Assembly (NCBI GenBank): GCA_029207755.1
Contig: JARCOQ010000012.1
Span: forward strand, 4,944,001-5,008,000
Direction: 5' to 3'
DNA: 64,000 nt
Origin: Chamaea fasciata
Taxonomy: Eukaryota > Chordata > Aves > Passeriformes > Sylviidae
Translations under genes and position numbers: made by a program
The notes under the pieces: generated by a model
The model's input: only the letters and a program-made list of their open reading frames with translations
What the model was told of the DNA's origin: nothing
The model's database searches: none
Part shown: one piece after another, positions 63,401 through 64,000 of the stretch
How positions within the stretch are numbered: position 1 is the stretch's first letter
Layout of the letters: each line of letters starts with the position of its first letter

Positions 63401-64000
63401 TTATTTATGTCTTTATAAGCTGTGAACGAAATAATTTCCTCAGTCACAATGACCAATGAGCTCTTTCTAGTTTTGCCCCCTACAGTCATAATCCTTGGGG
63501 CTGTTAACTCATGTTCAAAGAAAACCCTCATGTGATGATGAAAAAAAGATGTCAATCTAAACCTTCCTGTAGTTTCTAACATCTCCTTTCTCTGTGCTGT
63601 TCATTTCTGTTGCTTGTGGTAAAAGTGGTGGGACTGCAGCAGTGTCTGCTCAGTCTGTTCTGTTTCCAGTGTTGCCATGTGACAAAAGTCTTCCTAAATG
63701 TCCCCAGCTGTTAGTGCTTCCCACCTGTTACATCAGATGTTGCTGCCTTGAGAGCCAAGTCTTTCCATTTTAATACAGGGAGAAAAAAAAACCGCAACAC
63801 TTACTAACATCTTGGTTTTGCTTTTAACAGTGGCTGAAGACCCTTCAAAGTCACTTACTGATTCATCTCCTGGATTTGGGCATTCTTCACCACCACTGCA
63901 GCCACCTTTAACAAACTCTGTGTCTACAGAAAACAGATTTCACTCCCTCCCCTTTAGCTTGACAAAAACAACAAGTACTAATGGTACCATGGGACATAGT
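56897..64000 (+). CDS. CYLD: CYLD lysine-63/linear deubiquitinase, 5' part (truncated by window end)
   Basis: Six exons (56,897-57,403; 58,579-58,881; 59,756-59,861; 60,907-61,002; 62,206-62,322; 63,831-64,000) join with exact phase into residues 1-433; the human protein has 956. Start is the ATG at 56,897 (A at -3), giving [10 protein letters not shown], matching the mammalian N-terminus. CAP-Gly 1 spans about 130-205 and CAP-Gly 2 about 235-304. A Ser/Pro-rich linker follows, leading to a third CAP-Gly and the USP catalytic domain outside the window. CYLD removes Lys63- and Met1-linked ubiquitin chains from NEMO, TRAF2 and RIPK1, limiting NF-kB and JNK signalling and regulating necroptosis; its CAP-Gly modules bind microtubules and NEMO. 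The catalytic Cys/His lie beyond the edge, so activity cannot be judged here. Confidence 0.97.
57404..58578 (+). other. CYLD: CYLD intron with CR1 insertion
   Basis: About 1.2 kb with GT-AG borders; a CR1 fragment in antisense orientation lies at 57,667-57,828. Nothing else was recognised. Confidence 0.85.
57667..57828 (-). mobile_element. CR1 LINE, 3'-terminal fragment, antisense to CYLD
   Basis: The plus strand starts with CATAGAATCGTGGAATGGTT and continues TTGGAAGAGACCTTAAAG ... GGGCAGGGGCACCTTCCACT ... CTGGCCTTGAACACTGCCA ... GGGGCATCCACAAC. This is the reverse complement of the CR1 3' region with its ATTCTATG-type terminus. About 160 bp remain. It is 5'-truncated and immobile. Confidence 0.93.
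58579..58881 (+). CDS. CYLD: CYLD coding exon, residues 170-270
   Basis: Acceptor CATTTAG, donor GTAAGA, 101 whole codons. It completes CAP-Gly 1, where the usual Gly-Lys-Asn-Asp-Gly groove motif reads Gly-Phe-Thr-Asp-Gly (176-180), as in mammalian CYLD. It has an acidic linker (Glu-Asp-Asp-Asp, 207-210) and opens CAP-Gly 2. Confidence 0.95.
58882..59755 (+). other. CYLD: CYLD intron
   Basis: 874 nt, AT-rich, GT-AG borders, no embedded feature recognised. Confidence 0.85.
59756..59861 (+). CDS. CYLD: CYLD coding exon, residues 271-305 plus one base
   Basis: Acceptor TTTTTAG, donor GTATGC. It encodes the end of CAP-Gly 2, with Gly-Asn-Trp-Asp-Gly at 275-279 and His-Ile-Asn-Asp-Val near the end. 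It carries one base (G) into the next exon. Confidence 0.95.
59862..60906 (+). other. CYLD: CYLD intron
   Basis: 1,045 nt, AT-rich, GT-AG borders, no embedded feature recognised. Confidence 0.85.
60907..61002 (+). CDS. CYLD: CYLD coding exon, residues 306-337 plus one base
   Basis: Acceptor CATGTCTTAG, donor GTATGT. The split codon 306 is Glu (G|AG). It contains the conserved Arg-Arg-Pro-Pro-Lys-Leu-Ala block at the start of the flexible linker. The exon is too short and too flanked by stops to appear as a long open frame. Confidence 0.93.
   Translation, partial: RLCHRTGDLPSLPIPQEVVTKAHSIIVSQRL
61003..62205 (+). other. CYLD: CYLD intron
   Basis: 1,203 nt. It contains an A/C-rich low-complexity stretch at about 61,574-61,617 followed by a T run at 61,641-61,654. 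No embedded gene was recognised. Confidence 0.85.
62206..62322 (+). CDS. CYLD: CYLD coding exon, residues 338-376 plus one base
   Basis: Acceptor GTTTTCCAG, donor GTAAAG. It encodes the linker with the conserved Phe-Tyr-Thr-Leu-Asn-Gly-Ser-Ser and Trp-Tyr-Ile-Asp-Glu motifs. Confidence 0.94.
62323..63830 (+). other. CYLD: CYLD intron
   Basis: 1,508 nt with GT-AG borders. Open frames lie on both strands (plus 62,509-62,829, minus 63,178-63,582), but neither is recognised and neither has supporting splice structure. They are treated as chance. Confidence 0.8.
63831..64000 (+). CDS. CYLD: CYLD coding exon, residues 377-433, cut by window edge
   Basis: Acceptor CTTTTAACAG, then Val-Ala-Glu-Asp-Pro. 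It encodes a Ser/Pro/Thr-rich linker including Glu-Asn-Arg-Phe-His-Ser-Leu-Pro-Phe. In mammals the serine cluster phosphorylated by IKK and IKK-related kinases lies in this part of the protein. The exon is still open at 64,000. Confidence 0.95.

Noticed and set aside
63178..63582. 134-codon minus-strand frame inside a CYLD intron
   Set aside because: No recognisable domain, no promoter or splice structure, antisense to a constitutive intron.
1..64000. tRNA, rRNA, CRISPR, prokaryotic operons or phage-like elements
   Set aside because: No tRNA B-box context, no spaced direct repeats and no bacterial gene organisation were seen. The window is vertebrate nuclear DNA.

Overview
The window looks like amniote nuclear DNA, most likely from a bird. 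It has small coding exons with GT-AG introns, very few interspersed repeats, and two truncated CR1 LINE 3' ends carrying the typical ATTCTATG-like terminus. A dense CpG-island promoter sits in otherwise AT-rich sequence. There are no bacterial-style operons, no CRISPR array and no intact mobile element. The species cannot be told from this window.

Layout. (1) Positions 1 to about 39.4 kb are intergenic. No exon there can be tied to a known protein. The stretch holds simple repeats, a CR1 tail at 17.2 kb, two ancient MIR-like fragments at 36.4 and 38.0 kb, several GC-richer patches without a convincing reading frame, and two AT-rich blocks that look like candidate conserved non-coding elements (5.1-5.8 and 9.0-9.4 kb). 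(2) 39.5-45.0 kb on the minus strand holds SNX20 (sorting nexin 20), complete in three coding exons, with an acceptor just upstream of the ATG that implies a further 5' non-coding exon. (3) 45.0-52.1 kb is the interval between SNX20 and CYLD. It contains a small CpG-rich island at 47.0-47.4 kb and one exon-like minus-strand segment at 51.0-51.2 kb. It shows no trace of the large NACHT exon of NOD2, which lies here in mammals. (4) 52.16-53.24 kb is a large CpG island with CCAAT boxes, GC boxes and a non-coding first exon. (5) 56.7 kb to the right edge on the plus strand holds the 5' half of CYLD, six coding exons giving the first 433 residues, cut by the window end in the sixth.

How the genes relate. 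SNX20 and CYLD are neighbours in the vertebrate NKD1-SNX20-(NOD2)-CYLD synteny block. SNX20 is an endosomal PX-domain protein of leukocytes that binds PSGL-1. CYLD is a Lys63/Met1-specific deubiquitinase that restrains NF-kB signalling. Points of most interest are the absence of NOD2 from its expected slot, a perfect kB decamer just inside CYLD intron 1, short upstream reading frames in the CYLD leader, and the unexplained exon-like segment between the two genes. I did not find a wholly new system. All exon borders come from reading splice signals and from family protein similarity recalled from memory; no alignment or search was run.
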